Assembly (NCBI GenBank): GCA_001464315.1
Contig: LNFK01000076.1
Span: forward strand, 1-64,000
DNA: 64,000 nucleotides
Direction: 5' to 3'
From: Sphingomonadales bacterium Ga0077559
GTDB lineage: Bacteria; Pseudomonadota; Alphaproteobacteria; Sphingomonadales; Sphingomonadaceae
Below the pieces are notes generated by a model. It made no database searches. It was not told the origin of the DNA and saw only the letters and a program-made list of their open reading frames with translations. The position numbers and the translations under genes were made by a program. Positions 8,521 to 17,940 of this stretch are shown piece after piece (the stretch's first letter is position 1; each line of letters opens with the position of its first letter).

Positions 8521-9210
8521 TCAGTAGGGGTCGCTCAAGGCCGATGTAAAGCTCGAATACAGGTAAGACAAGAGCGCGGCGTCATTTGGGGTGGGCGCAA
8601 CGCGCACAGATTTCCAGCCACCCCCTGCTGCCCGTGCGATACCTTCGGACAACACGCCGATTGATATTTTCGCCTTCTCAAGGCATTGGTCGGTTAATAT
8701 CGCTGACAAATGCGTGGCTGCACGGGCAGAGTGGAGCAGGATATAATCCGCCTGCAATATCATCGGATGAAAGTTTTCTGGTGCGGGCAAAGCAGCGCTT
8801 CGGTAAACGATCCTTACATCTACTTTGACCGTTTGCGGAGCATTTGGGTCCGTTTGGTCCTCTCCGGCTAGCCAGAGCAGTCTGCGATTCTCGCACCCTT
8901 GCAAAAGCGCTTCAACCCCGGTGTCACCGATCTGACCAATCGTAAGTCCCGCCGTCAGAGCCGCATTTGCAGTTACCTGCCCAACGGCAAGCAAGGGTAA
9001 ATGCGCGAAGGATGCCAGTTGCGGCCCCGCCTGTCGCACGGCATTGGCGCTCGTGAGGAGCAATCCGTCATAATCTTGCACTGGCGGTGCTTGCCAATCC
9101 ACCGGCTGAACTTCGAATAAAGGCATCAATAATGCTTCGTGGCCCGCCGCCTCGACCCGTGCCATCGTACCGTCCGCGCCGGGTTGAGGGCGGATGATCA
9201 GCAATTTCAT
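8521..9210 (-). CDS. hemD: uroporphyrinogen-III synthase
   Basis: The 229-residue protein resembles HemD: an N-terminal strand and PQPGADGTMARVEAAGH (the P-x-x-x-A segment), GLLLTSANAVR in the first lobe, AVGQVTANAAL, and a second-lobe YILLHSARAATH. HemD closes hydroxymethylbilane to uroporphyrinogen III with inversion of ring D. The family is poorly conserved, but the context is decisive: the ATG overlaps the hemC stop by 3 bases (ATGA), as expected for consecutive pathway steps. It is cytoplasmic. Confidence 0.88.
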   Translation of the reverse strand: MKLLIIRPQPGADGTMARVEAAGHEALLMPLFEVQPVDWQAPPVQDYDGLLLTSANAVRQAGPQLASFAHLPLLAVGQVTANAALTAGLTIGQIGDTGVEALLQGCENRRLLWLAGEDQTDPNAPQTVKVDVRIVYRSAALPAPENFHPMILQADYILLHSARAATHLSAILTDQCLEKAKISIGVLSEGIARAAGGGWKSVRVAPTPNDAALLSYLYSSFTSALSDPY

Positions 9211-10145
9211 GCGGTGAATAAGGCGCGCAGTTCGGCGCTGGCTTTTGCGATCAACTCCTGCGCCAACCTGCTTGGACCATCAGGATCGTTAGCTTCAAAG
9301 GTTACAGAACCCGCCTGCCTCTCGCTGCCATCTTCGCGCAATATTTCGCCCAGCAGTTTGATTTCGCCGCCGCTGACCACCGCTTGCGCTGCAACTGGCG
9401 AATGGCAATTGCCGCCCAGTGCCTCCAAAAACGCACGCTCGGCCATTACCGCGGCAAAAGTCACTTCATCGTTGACAGCTTGCAGAAAGATCTCGATTTC
9501 AGGCCGGCTGGCCAGATGGTCGATACCAATTGCGCCTTGCGCTGCGGCAGGCAGCATGTCTTCGAACGAAAGGTTCACGCCGACACCAGTCATTCCGAGC
9601 CGGTTGAGCCCTGCAGCGGCTAGCAAGGTCGCATCGAAATCGCCTGAATCGATCTGCGCAAGCCGAGTAGCGACATTGCCGCGGATGGGCGAGAATCTCA
9701 GATCAGGCCGCAACGCCGCCAGCTGCGCGGCGCGGCGCGGACTTGAAGTCCCGACATGGGCATTCTGCGGCAGTGCCTCAAGGCTGCCTGCGCCAACCAG
9801 ACGATCATGCACATCTGCGCGTGGTAACATGGCCGACAGCGTAAATTCCGGCGCGCGGACGGTTTCGACATCCTTCATCGAATGAACGCCGATGTCGATC
9901 TGATCTTCGATCAGCGCGCGCTCAAGCTCCTTGGTCCACAGCGCCTTGCCGCCGATTTCGGCCAGCGGGCGGTCCTGAATCTTGTCGCCGCTTGATAACA
10001 TGGGAACGAGAACAACGGCCTCGTCTTGGAGGCCATGAGCGGCGCGGATTGCGGCGGCGGCCATCTCGGCCTGCGCGAGCGCGAGTGGTGAACGGCGGGT
10101 GCCAATGCGGAGCGGGTTATCGGTGGTAAAGTCTGGAATGGTCAT
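9207..10145 (-). CDS. hemC: hydroxymethylbilane synthase (porphobilinogen deaminase)
   Basis: From the ATG at 10145 the protein has 312 residues, very close to the typical size (E. coli about 313); an upstream start at 10172 adds 9 residues without support. Motifs include IGTRRSPLALAQAE at the N-terminus, IGVHSMKDVE, VGTSSPRRAAQL, IRGNVATRL, and EALGGNCHSPVAA, whose Cys carries the dipyrromethane cofactor. HemC polymerises four porphobilinogens into hydroxymethylbilane. It is divergent from tsaD with about 42 bases between start codons, so the two share a compact promoter region. Confidence 0.95.
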   Translation of the reverse strand: MTIPDFTTDNPLRIGTRRSPLALAQAEMAAAAIRAAHGLQDEAVVLVPMLSSGDKIQDRPLAEIGGKALWTKELERALIEDQIDIGVHSMKDVETVRAPEFTLSAMLPRADVHDRLVGAGSLEALPQNAHVGTSSPRRAAQLAALRPDLRFSPIRGNVATRLAQIDSGDFDATLLAAAGLNRLGMTGVGVNLSFEDMLPAAAQGAIGIDHLASRPEIEIFLQAVNDEVTFAAVMAERAFLEALGGNCHSPVAAQAVVSGGEIKLLGEILREDGSERQAGSVTFEANDPDGPSRLAQELIAKASAELRALFTA

Positions 10146-10187
10146 GCGACTTGTCCATAGCGGGGGAGCCACCTATGGGAAAGCCGA

Positions 10188-11222
10188 ATGACAATCATTC
10201 TCGGCCTTGAATCAAGTTGCGACGAAACGGCGGCGGCAATCGTCAGGTCTGACCGCACGGTTTTGAGCCATGCGCTGGCCGGACAAGAGGATCATCACCG
10301 CGCCTTTGGCGGTGTCGTTCCCGAAATAGCGGCGCGTGCGCACAGCGAATTGATGATGCCGCTGGTTGAAACTGCGCTGGCCGACGCCGGGATGACGCTC
10401 GATGATGTCGACGCGATAGCCGCAACCGCTGGGCCAGGCCTGATTGGCGGGGTTATGGTCGGGCTGGTGACAGCAAAGGCGCTGGCTATGGCGGCGGGCA
10501 AGCCGTTGATCGCGGTCAACCATCTCGAAGGCCATGCTTTGTCGCCCCGGCTGGTCGATGCGGATCTGGACTTTCCCTATTTATTACTGCTCGTTTCGGG
10601 CGGGCATTGCCAGTTGCTCCGGGTGAACGGCGTGGGTTATTATGACCGGCTCGCGACAACCATCGACGATGCGGTGGGTGAAGCGTTCGACAAGACTGCC
10701 AAGATATTGGGCCTTGGTTTCCCTGGGGGCCCAGCGGTCGAGCGGGCTGCACAAAATGGCGATGCCAAAAATGTGCCGTTGCCGAGACCGCTTAAAGGCG
10801 CGGATGAACCGCATTTTTCCTTTGCTGGCCTCAAAAGCGCAGTCGTGCGTGCGCATGACACGGGTCAGTATCGTATCGAAGATATCGCCGCCTCGTTTCA
10901 GCAAGCAGTAGTCGAATGTCTGGCTGACAGATTGACATACACGCTCGACCGCATCGATCCGCCTGGCGCGTTGGTCGTCGCAGGCGGAGTAGCAGCCAAT
11001 ATGCAAATTCGCGGCATGCTGGAAAGTCTTGCAGAAAAACGGGGCATGCGCTTTGTCGCACCGCCGCTGTGGCTGTGCACCGATAATGGCGCGATGATCG
11101 CATGGGCAGGCGCAGAGCGCTTCGCCGCCGGGCATACCGACGGCCTCGATTTCGTGGCCCGTCCGCGCTGGCCGCTCGATCCCGACGCAGCACCTGCGCG
11201 CGGTGCAGGAGTGAAGGCATGA
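10188..11222 (+). CDS. tsaD: tRNA N6-threonylcarbamoyladenosine transferase subunit TsaD
   Basis: The 344-residue protein shows the Kae1/TsaD signatures: [15 protein letters not shown] at the N-terminus, the metal-binding [11 protein letters not shown] (two His), [25 protein letters not shown] and [13 protein letters not shown]. Together with TsaB and TsaE it transfers threonylcarbamoyl to A37 of ANN-decoding tRNAs. It is divergent from hemC and overlaps gpsA by 4 bases (ATGA). The tsaD-gpsA pairing opposite hemC is common in Alphaproteobacteria. Confidence 0.97.
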   Translation: MTIILGLESSCDETAAAIVRSDRTVLSHALAGQEDHHRAFGGVVPEIAARAHSELMMPLVETALADAGMTLDDVDAIAATAGPGLIGGVMVGLVTAKALAMAAGKPLIAVNHLEGHALSPRLVDADLDFPYLLLLVSGGHCQLLRVNGVGYYDRLATTIDDAVGEAFDKTAKILGLGFPGGPAVERAAQNGDAKNVPLPRPLKGADEPHFSFAGLKSAVVRAHDTGQYRIEDIAASFQQAVVECLADRLTYTLDRIDPPGALVVAGGVAANMQIRGMLESLAEKRGMRFVAPPLWLCTDNGAMIAWAGAERFAAGHTDGLDFVARPRWPLDPDAAPARGAGVKA

Positions 11223-12214
11223 GCAGCGCTAAATATCCAGTGGGCATAATCGGCGGTGGAGCCTGGGGAACAGCGCTTGCTGCGGTCATGACGCAAATCC
11301 ACGACGACGTGCTGATCTGGGCGCGCGAAGATGAGGTGGTTGCCGGGATCAACGACGCTCACGAAAATGCCACCTTTCTTGCAGGCTTGAAGCTGTCGCC
11401 AAAAATCGTAGCGACAGGTCACCTGAACAGAATGGCCGAATGCGGAGCGTTGCTTGTTGTTACCCCGGCGCAGCATGTGCGCGCCACCTTGGCCGCGCTG
11501 CCGGATACCCCGGCACCGTTGTTGCTCTGCGCTAAAGGCATTGAGGCCGAAACTCAAATGCTCGTGTCCGACATTGCTGCCGAGGTCAGACCCGACAATC
11601 CGTTGGCAGTCTTGTCGGGCCCGACATTTGCGCATGAGGTTGCTGCGGGGAAGCCCACCGCAATCACGCTTGCCACCCCCAATCAAGCGATTGGCTCAAT
11701 GCTGATTCGCCTGATCGCTGCCCCGCATTTCCGGCCCTATTGGTCGGATGACGTGGTCGGTGCCGAGATTGGCGGCGCGGTCAAAAATGTTCTCGCGATC
11801 GGTTGCGGCGTTGTCGACGGCGCTGGCCTCGGCCTCAACGCCCGCGCGGCATTGATCGCGCGGGGTTTTGCCGAGATGCAACGTTATGGTCTTGCACGCG
11901 GGGGGCGGGCGGAGACACTTGCGGGGCTCTCTGGATTGGGTGATTTGGTCCTGACCTGCAGTTCCGAAAACTCACGCAATTTCTCGCTGGGGCGTGGGCT
12001 TGGACAGGGAATACCAGCCGCTGAAATGCTCGCCGACCGGCGAACCGTGGCCGAGGGCGCATTCACGGCGCCCGTGCTGGCACAATCAGCGCAAAAGCTC
12101 GGCGTCGACATGCCGATTGTCGCCGCCGTCTGCGCGTTACTGGATGGCAGCGCGACCGTCAGCGAAGTTACTGCCACGCTGCTGGCGCGCCCACTCAAGG
12201 CCGAAAGCTGGTAA
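11219..12214 (+). CDS. gpsA: glycerol-3-phosphate dehydrogenase [NAD(P)+]
   Basis: I use the ATG at 11219, which overlaps the tsaD stop (ATGA) and begins [20 protein letters not shown]; the frame is open further upstream only inside tsaD. That gives 331 residues, the normal length. The Rossmann motif [26 protein letters not shown] and the catalytic [15 protein letters not shown] Lys segment are present. GpsA reduces dihydroxyacetone phosphate to sn-glycerol-3-phosphate for phospholipid synthesis. It is cytoplasmic and translationally coupled to tsaD. Confidence 0.96.
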   Translation: MSSAKYPVGIIGGGAWGTALAAVMTQIHDDVLIWAREDEVVAGINDAHENATFLAGLKLSPKIVATGHLNRMAECGALLVVTPAQHVRATLAALPDTPAPLLLCAKGIEAETQMLVSDIAAEVRPDNPLAVLSGPTFAHEVAAGKPTAITLATPNQAIGSMLIRLIAAPHFRPYWSDDVVGAEIGGAVKNVLAIGCGVVDGAGLGLNARAALIARGFAEMQRYGLARGGRAETLAGLSGLGDLVLTCSSENSRNFSLGRGLGQGIPAAEMLADRRTVAEGAFTAPVLAQSAQKLGVDMPIVAAVCALLDGSATVSEVTATLLARPLKAESW

Positions 12215-12256
12215 CGTTCGTGCGATTGCGCTAGCTTGCCAGACAGGGGTGTGAAT

Positions 12257-13765
12257 TTGACGGCAGCCAGAACCGACGAAGACGATATTGCGGCGCTGGC
12301 AAAAGGCGGGCGCACCAATGTCTTCGGATTTTTGCTACGGCTCGCCGCGCGCATTCCCTTCCTGTTTATCGCAGGGCGGCTTTATGGGCCTGAGGCGCTC
12401 GGGCGATTTGCTTATGCTTTGCTAATCGTCGAATTCGTCGCGCAACTGGCATCATTGGGACTGAGGCGCGGGCTTGCCGAGTTGCTTTCGCGCGACGACC
12501 GCCCGCACACGCATATAATCGCCGACGCGTTTCTTCCGGCAATGGTCACGGCTGCATTGGGAGCGGCCATACTGATCGCCATCCCGCAAATCATGTTCCC
12601 CAATAGCGGCATTAACGGCCTAGACCGCTTTCTGCCTTTGGTCATTTTTGCCATCGTCGCAACCGACATTGCACTCGCTGCTTTGGCTTACAGGTTCGAT
12701 ATCGTCTCGACAGTGCGCGCCCGCGCTATTGTCGAACCCTGGACGATCAGCATCGCGGCAGGTGCCTTCTATTTCTATTCGGCGCGCGACGGCCTGATAC
12801 TTGCCTATGTCGTTTCGTTGATCGCGGCGTTGCTGTTCGCTTTGTGGCCGCTTTGGCGCAGTTACGGCTTGCCATGGGGCTGGATGCCCAATCCGTCGCG
12901 ATCTTACGCGATTGCGCGACTTAACCTGCCCCTGGCCGCTGCCGACGCCGCCGAATGGGGCAGCAGACGGCTTGACCTCGCCATATTGGGCCTGTTTGCG
13001 TCGCCTGCAGTGGTCGGGATATATTATGTTGCGCAACAAGTTGCCAGCCTGCCGCAAAAACTGAAAACCAGTTTCGACCCGATATTAGGCCCGGTGATTA
13101 CCCGCAATTTACAGTCGAAAAACTATGCCGAAATTGCCAAGCAGGTCGGGCAAGTTGGATTTTGGATTATCGCGGCGCAAGCCGGAATAGCGCTGGCTTT
13201 GGGCATTCCCGGTGAGGGTGTGATGGGCCTAGTCGGACCTGAATTTGTCGGCGGCACCGGCGCTCTGGCTTTCCTGCTAGCTGCTGAAGTCGCGGCGGCA
13301 ACTGCGGTGGTCAGCGAATCGGCATTAGTTTACATGGCACGCCACCGCAATTTGCTGATCTCGATAGCGATGCTTGCCGTGCAGGCGCTGGTGAGCGTCG
13401 GGCTTATCATGTTGATTCCGTATTTTCCGGTCAAACCGTCTTATGTAGGCCTTTTCCAGGCGGCTGCCGTCGCCTGCGGACTGATGATCTCGCTTGGCAT
13501 CGGATCGCTCATCAAGTCGCGTTTCCTTAGCCGTTTGCTCGGTCACCCGATCAGCATCTGGCGCAGTGCATTGATATTTGCGGTGACCGCTGCCGCGATA
13601 TTAGGCGTTTGTATCGTCAGCCTACCGGCGCGGTTCGAATGGGTCGAACTCGCCGTCGGTATCCCTGCGATACTGGGTCTTTACAGCTGGATTATCTGGC
13701 GCTGGGGATTCAGCCCAGACGACCGCGTGCTTTTCAAAAAGGCGCCTAGCCCAGACGAACCCTGA
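12257..13765 (+). CDS. polysaccharide/oligosaccharide flippase (MOP/Wzx-like)
   Basis: The protein has about 500 residues and at least 12 hydrophobic segments, beginning NVFGFLLRLAARIPFLFIAG, as in the oligosaccharide flippase family of the MOP superfamily. It should move lipid-linked sugar units or related polymers across the inner membrane. The start is uncertain: no ATG is in a sensible position. TTG at 12257 follows AGGGG with good spacing; TTG at 12236 and GTG at 12251 are alternatives. No glycosyltransferases lie nearby, so the substrate is unknown. Its 3' end overlaps the convergent adenosine kinase gene by 20 bases. Confidence 0.8.
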   Translation: MTAARTDEDDIAALAKGGRTNVFGFLLRLAARIPFLFIAGRLYGPEALGRFAYALLIVEFVAQLASLGLRRGLAELLSRDDRPHTHIIADAFLPAMVTAALGAAILIAIPQIMFPNSGINGLDRFLPLVIFAIVATDIALAALAYRFDIVSTVRARAIVEPWTISIAAGAFYFYSARDGLILAYVVSLIAALLFALWPLWRSYGLPWGWMPNPSRSYAIARLNLPLAAADAAEWGSRRLDLAILGLFASPAVVGIYYVAQQVASLPQKLKTSFDPILGPVITRNLQSKNYAEIAKQVGQVGFWIIAAQAGIALALGIPGEGVMGLVGPEFVGGTGALAFLLAAEVAAATAVVSESALVYMARHRNLLISIAMLAVQALVSVGLIMLIPYFPVKPSYVGLFQAAAVACGLMISLGIGSLIKSRFLSRLLGHPISIWRSALIFAVTAAAILGVCIVSLPARFEWVELAVGIPAILGLYSWIIWRWGFSPDDRVLFKKAPSPDEP

Positions 13766-14741
13766 CCAACTCGGCAATGTCCGCCTCTGGCCGCGCGCCA
13801 TAATGCGAGATAATTTCCGCCGCGCATACCGCACCCATCGTCAGGCTGTCGGCCATCGAGCGGCCTTGGGCGATCCCCGCAAACACGCCGGCTGCGAACA
13901 GATCGCCAGCACCGGTGGTATCGACCAGCTGCGTAACCGGCTCGGCGGGTACCTCGGTGCGCACCCCATTTTCGATGGCAATCGCGCCATGTTCACCGCG
14001 TGTGCAGACCAGCAACGGCACCTTGGCGGCGATGGCGGCAACCGAGGCTTCGAAATCGTCGCTATTATTAAGCGCGCAAATTTCGACTTCGTTCGAGAAT
14101 AATATGTCGATTCGTCCGGCGTCCATTTCGGCCAAAAAATCGGGGCCGTGGCGTGAAATCACGAATGCGTCGGACAAAGTCAGCGCAACTTTGCGCCCTG
14201 CCGCACGGGCAACGTCGATGGCGGTGCGCATCGCGGCGCGCGGTTCTTCCGGATCCCAAAGATAACCTTCGAGATACAGGATTGCTGAGCTTTCGATCAG
14301 TGCCTTGTCGATAACGCGCGCGGGAAGGAACTGCGAAGCGCCTAGAAATGTATTCATCGTCCGCTGCGCATCAGGCGTGACCAAAATATAGCAGCACGCG
14401 GTCGCAGGCGCGCCGTCACGCGCGGGAATATCATAATGGATGCCGCCTGCGCGGATATCATGCGCGAACACGCCGCCGAGCTGGTCATCGGCAACCTGCC
14501 CGATGAATGCCGACTTGTGTCCAAGCCGTGCCAGTCCCGCCAGCGTATTTGCCGCAGAACCGCCGCTGATTTCGCGTGCTGGACCCATATGGTCATACAG
14601 TGCCTTTGCCCGGTCTTCATCGATCAGCTGCATACTGCCCTTGGTCAGGCCTTCGCTTTCGATGAAAGCATCGTTCGTGTCGGCGATGATATCGACAATA
14701 GCGTTGCCGATTGCGAGGACGTCGAAGCGGGTATCGGTCAT
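13746..14741 (-). CDS. adenosine kinase-like PfkB-family sugar kinase
   Basis: The 331-residue protein carries both PfkB signatures: an N-terminal GGSAANTLAGLARLG glycine-rich segment (about residues 60-75) and the C-terminal DTTGAGDLFAAGVFAG, with the catalytic Asp in GAGD. The N-terminus VLAIGNAIVDIIA is typical of adenosine-kinase-like members, which phosphorylate adenosine to AMP; another nucleoside or sugar is possible. The ATG at 14741 follows GCAGGAAA, a good ribosome-binding site. The gene stands alone and overlaps the end of the flippase gene tail to tail. Confidence 0.88.
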   Translation of the reverse strand: MTDTRFDVLAIGNAIVDIIADTNDAFIESEGLTKGSMQLIDEDRAKALYDHMGPAREISGGSAANTLAGLARLGHKSAFIGQVADDQLGGVFAHDIRAGGIHYDIPARDGAPATACCYILVTPDAQRTMNTFLGASQFLPARVIDKALIESSAILYLEGYLWDPEEPRAAMRTAIDVARAAGRKVALTLSDAFVISRHGPDFLAEMDAGRIDILFSNEVEICALNNSDDFEASVAAIAAKVPLLVCTRGEHGAIAIENGVRTEVPAEPVTQLVDTTGAGDLFAAGVFAGIAQGRSMADSLTMGAVCAAEIISHYGARPEADIAELVRVRLG

Positions 14742-14846
14742 TGGGTTTCCTGCAGAAAAAAGGTCCGCGCGCCCTAGTCGGCTGAGGGATTAGGGGCAAG
14801 ACAATAAGGTGATTGACTTGAGTAACACACCTCCTATTTTGACCGA

Positions 14847-15533
14847 ATGATCCAAGCGATTATCATGGCCTTCGAAAGCCTCGCCGACCGCCGTGTGCAA
14901 TGGTTGCTGATTCGTGTGATATTGTTGACCTTGCTGGCATTCCTAATTCTCGGTTTTGCCCTCTGGTGGGTGATGGATGCAGGTCTGGACTGGATTGGCC
15001 TCGGCCGCATCGGTATCGGCGCCGATAATGCATCGGTTTTCGGGGCGTTTCTTGCGGTTGTTGTCACAATATTTTCGACGCTGCTGCTGTTTCGCATTGT
15101 TGCGGTGGCAGTCACCTGGATTTTTGCCGACGATATTATCGACGCGGTCGAGGACCGGCATTATCCCAAACATGCGATGACAGGCAAAAGGCCCGGCCTC
15201 GCAAGCGGTGCAGGAATGGCAGTGCGCTCAGTGGCTAGGGTGGTCGGCTATAATTTGCTGGCGATGCCGGTTTACCTCCTGCTGCTGTTTACCGGCGTTG
15301 GCACCGCCATAGCGTTTCTGCTGGTCAATGCCCTGCTGCTTGGCCGCGATCTGGAGGATATGCTGGTCGCTCGGCACGGCAAAGAGCAAGGCGCGATGCG
15401 CAAGCTACCTCGTCTATTGCTCGGACTGACCGGAACGGTCGGAATGATGGTACCCTTTTTCAACCTGATTGTGCCAGTGCTTGCCACCGCAGCAGCAGTG
15501 CACATGGCGCATTCGGGAGTGAGCAAATTATGA
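14847..15533 (+). CDS. EI24/CysZ-like membrane protein
   Basis: The 228-residue protein has four to six hydrophobic segments (for example VILLTLLAFLILGFALWWVM at about residues 26-45 and LLAMPVYLLLLFTGVGTAIA at about 136-155). Topology and a conserved loop before LLNRPVYLLLL-like sequence match the EI24 domain family, which includes the sulfate transporter CysZ. No cysteine or sulfate genes lie nearby, so sulfate transport is not supported by context. It overlaps the following lipoprotein gene by 4 bases (ATGA), so the two probably form one unit. Confidence 0.75.
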   Translation: MIQAIIMAFESLADRRVQWLLIRVILLTLLAFLILGFALWWVMDAGLDWIGLGRIGIGADNASVFGAFLAVVVTIFSTLLLFRIVAVAVTWIFADDIIDAVEDRHYPKHAMTGKRPGLASGAGMAVRSVARVVGYNLLAMPVYLLLLFTGVGTAIAFLLVNALLLGRDLEDMLVARHGKEQGAMRKLPRLLLGLTGTVGMMVPFFNLIVPVLATAAAVHMAHSGVSKL

Positions 15534-15913
15534 AATATCCATTGTTGGCGGCAACGCTGCTCACCGGAGCCTGCGCAGGCACTGTTCCACCGGCGCAGGT
15601 CCGGCCAGCACAGCAGCCCGAACGCACCGCGGCGGCCTATCCGATTCGACCAGCCATGGATAAGCGCGGGTTAGAGGCGGTTTTGGGCAAGGACATCGGC
15701 ACGCTCAAACGGCTGTTCGGCGAACCCCGGCTTGATGTCGTCGAGGTTTATGGCCGCAAACTGCAATTTACCGGCAAGGCATGCGTACTCGATGCATTTC
15801 TGTATCCTGATGGCAAAGGCGGCGCGGAAATCGTGACGCATGTCGATGCCCGGCGCAGCGATGGCGCAGCCGTCGACCGCGCATCCTGCGTCGATGCGCT
15901 GCAGCGCCGTTAG
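15530..15913 (+). CDS. small lipoprotein of unknown function
   Basis: The 127-residue protein starts [17 protein letters not shown]: a short signal peptide ending in a lipobox (LTGAC, Cys15). After a Pro/Ala-rich linker comes a compact domain with [19 protein letters not shown] and a [10 protein letters not shown] strand, resembling small SmpA/BamE-like folds, though I cannot confirm that. It overlaps the EI24 gene upstream (ATGA). Its stop shares four bases (TTAG) with the convergent queG stop. The function is unknown. Confidence 0.72.
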   Translation: MKYPLLAATLLTGACAGTVPPAQVRPAQQPERTAAAYPIRPAMDKRGLEAVLGKDIGTLKRLFGEPRLDVVEVYGRKLQFTGKACVLDAFLYPDGKGGAEIVTHVDARRSDGAAVDRASCVDALQRR

Positions 15914-16959
15914 TCCAAAGCTAGCTCGTCAATCGCCCATAAAGCGGTTTCGCGCACCGTCTCGCAGCGATCTTCGAGCAAAACAGTCAGAAGCGGCAGT
16001 AACGTCTTGTCTCCGCTATTCCCGGCAGCGATCGCAACATTCCGGATGAACCGATCTCGGCCGATCCGCTTGATCGGCGAGCCTGAAAATAACCCGCGGA
16101 AAGCAGCATCATCGAGCGCAAGCAAGTCGGCGAGCCGCGGAGCAACCAGTTCGGCGCGCGGCAGAAAGGCCTTGTTGGCTGCGGCCGCCGAGGCGAACTT
16201 ATTCCACGGGCAGACGGCGAGGCAATCGTCGCAACCGTAGATATGGTTGCCGATAAGAGGGCGCAGCTCCAAGTCAATCGGCCCTTTATGCTCAATGGTA
16301 AGGTAGGAAATGCAACGACGCGCATCGACTTGGTACGGAGCGGGAAACGCATCGGTCGGGCAAATGTCCTGACACGCGCGGCATGAACCACAGTTGTCGC
16401 TTCCGGCGACGTCGGGTTCGAGTTCGGCAGTGGTATAAATCGCCCCCAGAAACAGCCAGCTGCCGTGGTCGCGGCTGACGACATTGCTGTGCTTGCCTTG
16501 CCAGCCGATCCCGGCCGCCTCGGCCAGCGCTTTTTCCATGACCGGCGCGGTGTCGACAAATACCTTCACGTCCGCGCCCGCCTCATGCGCGAGCCAACCT
16601 GCCAGCCGCTTGAGCGCACCCTTGACGACATCGTGATAATCACGGCCCAGCGCATAGACCGAAATGCGCGCGCGGTTGGGGTGGCCTGCCAGCGCCATCG
16701 GGTCGTTGGCCGGGGCGTAGCTCATGCCCAGCATGATCACCGACCTAACTTCGGGCCAAAGCGCGTCGGGGCTGGCGCGCTGATCGGCGCGGCTTTCCAT
16801 CCATAGCATATCGCCATGATGGCCATCGGCAAGCCATCGGCGCAACCGCACTCCAGCCTCCGGCGCAAGCGAGCCTGGCGCAATACCGAACGCCGCAAAG
16901 CCCTCGGCAGCCGCCCGTTCTTTCAACGCGTTAACCAAATTTGTCTTGTGTCTTTTCAC
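15910..16959 (-). CDS. queG: epoxyqueuosine reductase
   Basis: The 349-residue protein has the QueG layout: an N-terminal cobalamin-binding region ([26 protein letters not shown]), [19 protein letters not shown], then two 4Fe-4S clusters, [17 protein letters not shown] and [14 protein letters not shown], each with the family cysteines. A C-terminal HEAT-like repeat follows. QueG reduces epoxyqueuosine to queuosine in tRNA wobble positions. The alternative name iron-sulfur 4Fe-4S double-cluster protein applies to the same family. It shares a 4-base stop overlap with the convergent lipoprotein gene and its start is 48 bases from the divergent ABC gene start. Confidence 0.95.
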   Translation of the reverse strand: MKRHKTNLVNALKERAAAEGFAAFGIAPGSLAPEAGVRLRRWLADGHHGDMLWMESRADQRASPDALWPEVRSVIMLGMSYAPANDPMALAGHPNRARISVYALGRDYHDVVKGALKRLAGWLAHEAGADVKVFVDTAPVMEKALAEAAGIGWQGKHSNVVSRDHGSWLFLGAIYTTAELEPDVAGSDNCGSCRACQDICPTDAFPAPYQVDARRCISYLTIEHKGPIDLELRPLIGNHIYGCDDCLAVCPWNKFASAAAANKAFLPRAELVAPRLADLLALDDAAFRGLFSGSPIKRIGRDRFIRNVAIAAGNSGDKTLLPLLTVLLEDRCETVRETALWAIDELALD

Positions 16960-17007
16960 ACGCCAACCCTATTCAGCACCGATATCGTTTCCGGGGCGCA
17001 ATTCAGA

Positions 17008-17940
17008 ATGTATGCAATAGAGGCAAAGGGTCTGGTAAAGCAATTCGACGGCTTTCGTGCAGTCGATGGCGTCGATCTGAAAGTTCCCGAAGGCAGCATT
17101 TACGGCATATTGGGACCCAATGGCGCGGGCAAGACGACGATGCTGCGTACCTTGCTTGGGATCATCGACCCCGATGAAGGCGTCCGCATGCTATTGGGTT
17201 CGGACCGGCCAATCACACAATCGCGCAATGTCGGATATTTGCCCGAAGAACGCGGGCTGTACCAGTCGATGCGCGCGGTCGATACCATCGCTTTCATGGG
17301 AGCACTGCGCGGCTTACCGCTTAAGGAAGGTGCGGAAAAAGGCAGGTCGCTGCTTGAAGAAGCTGGCCTTGGCTATGCCGCCGACCGGCAAATCCGGCAA
17401 CTATCAAAGGGCATGGCGCAGACGGTGCAGTTGATGGGCACTATCGTTCACCATCCCAAGCTTATCGTCCTCGACGAACCGTTTTCAGGACTGGATGCGC
17501 TCAATCAAGCCAAGCTTGAAAAAATGATCCGCGCGCAATCGGCAAAAGGCGTGACGGTGATTTTTTCCACGCATGTCATCGCGCATGCCGAGCGTTTGTG
17601 CGAACGTATCGCGATTATCGCGAAAGGCAAGATCAGCTTCGACGGGCTGGTATCCGAAGCGCGCGACCGGTTGCGGCCGCAAGTTCACCTTGAAACCGAA
17701 ACATTGGATGGTCCGTGGCGGTCGGCATTGCCCGCCGATACCAAAGCCGAGGGCCATTGGTGGCATTTCACTTTGCCGGTCACCGGCGTCGAACCTTTGC
17801 TCACCGCTTTGGTTGAGGGCAAAGCCGGGATTAAGTCGCTATCGATTGAGCGGCCTGGGTTGCACGATGCCTTTGTTGCCATCGCGGGCGAAGCGGTTGC
17901 CGCCGAGATGGATGAGCCCGTCGCAGGAGATGTAATGTGA
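17008..17940 (+). CDS. ABC transporter ATP-binding protein (NatA/CcmA-like)
   Basis: From ATG 17008 (MYAIEAKGLVKQF) the protein has 310 residues; the longer frame from 16816 runs antisense to queG. Walker A is GPNGAGKTT, the signature is QLSKGMAQTVQL (a variant of LSGGQ), Walker B is LIVLDEPFSGLD, and the H-loop is FSTHV. A C-terminal domain (about 235-300) follows, as in NatA-type exporters. It should power the membrane subunit encoded next, whose GTG start overlaps its stop by 4 bases. Family members export sodium, antibiotics or lipids; the substrate here is unknown. Confidence 0.92.
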   Translation: MYAIEAKGLVKQFDGFRAVDGVDLKVPEGSIYGILGPNGAGKTTMLRTLLGIIDPDEGVRMLLGSDRPITQSRNVGYLPEERGLYQSMRAVDTIAFMGALRGLPLKEGAEKGRSLLEEAGLGYAADRQIRQLSKGMAQTVQLMGTIVHHPKLIVLDEPFSGLDALNQAKLEKMIRAQSAKGVTVIFSTHVIAHAERLCERIAIIAKGKISFDGLVSEARDRLRPQVHLETETLDGPWRSALPADTKAEGHWWHFTLPVTGVEPLLTALVEGKAGIKSLSIERPGLHDAFVAIAGEAVAAEMDEPVAGDVM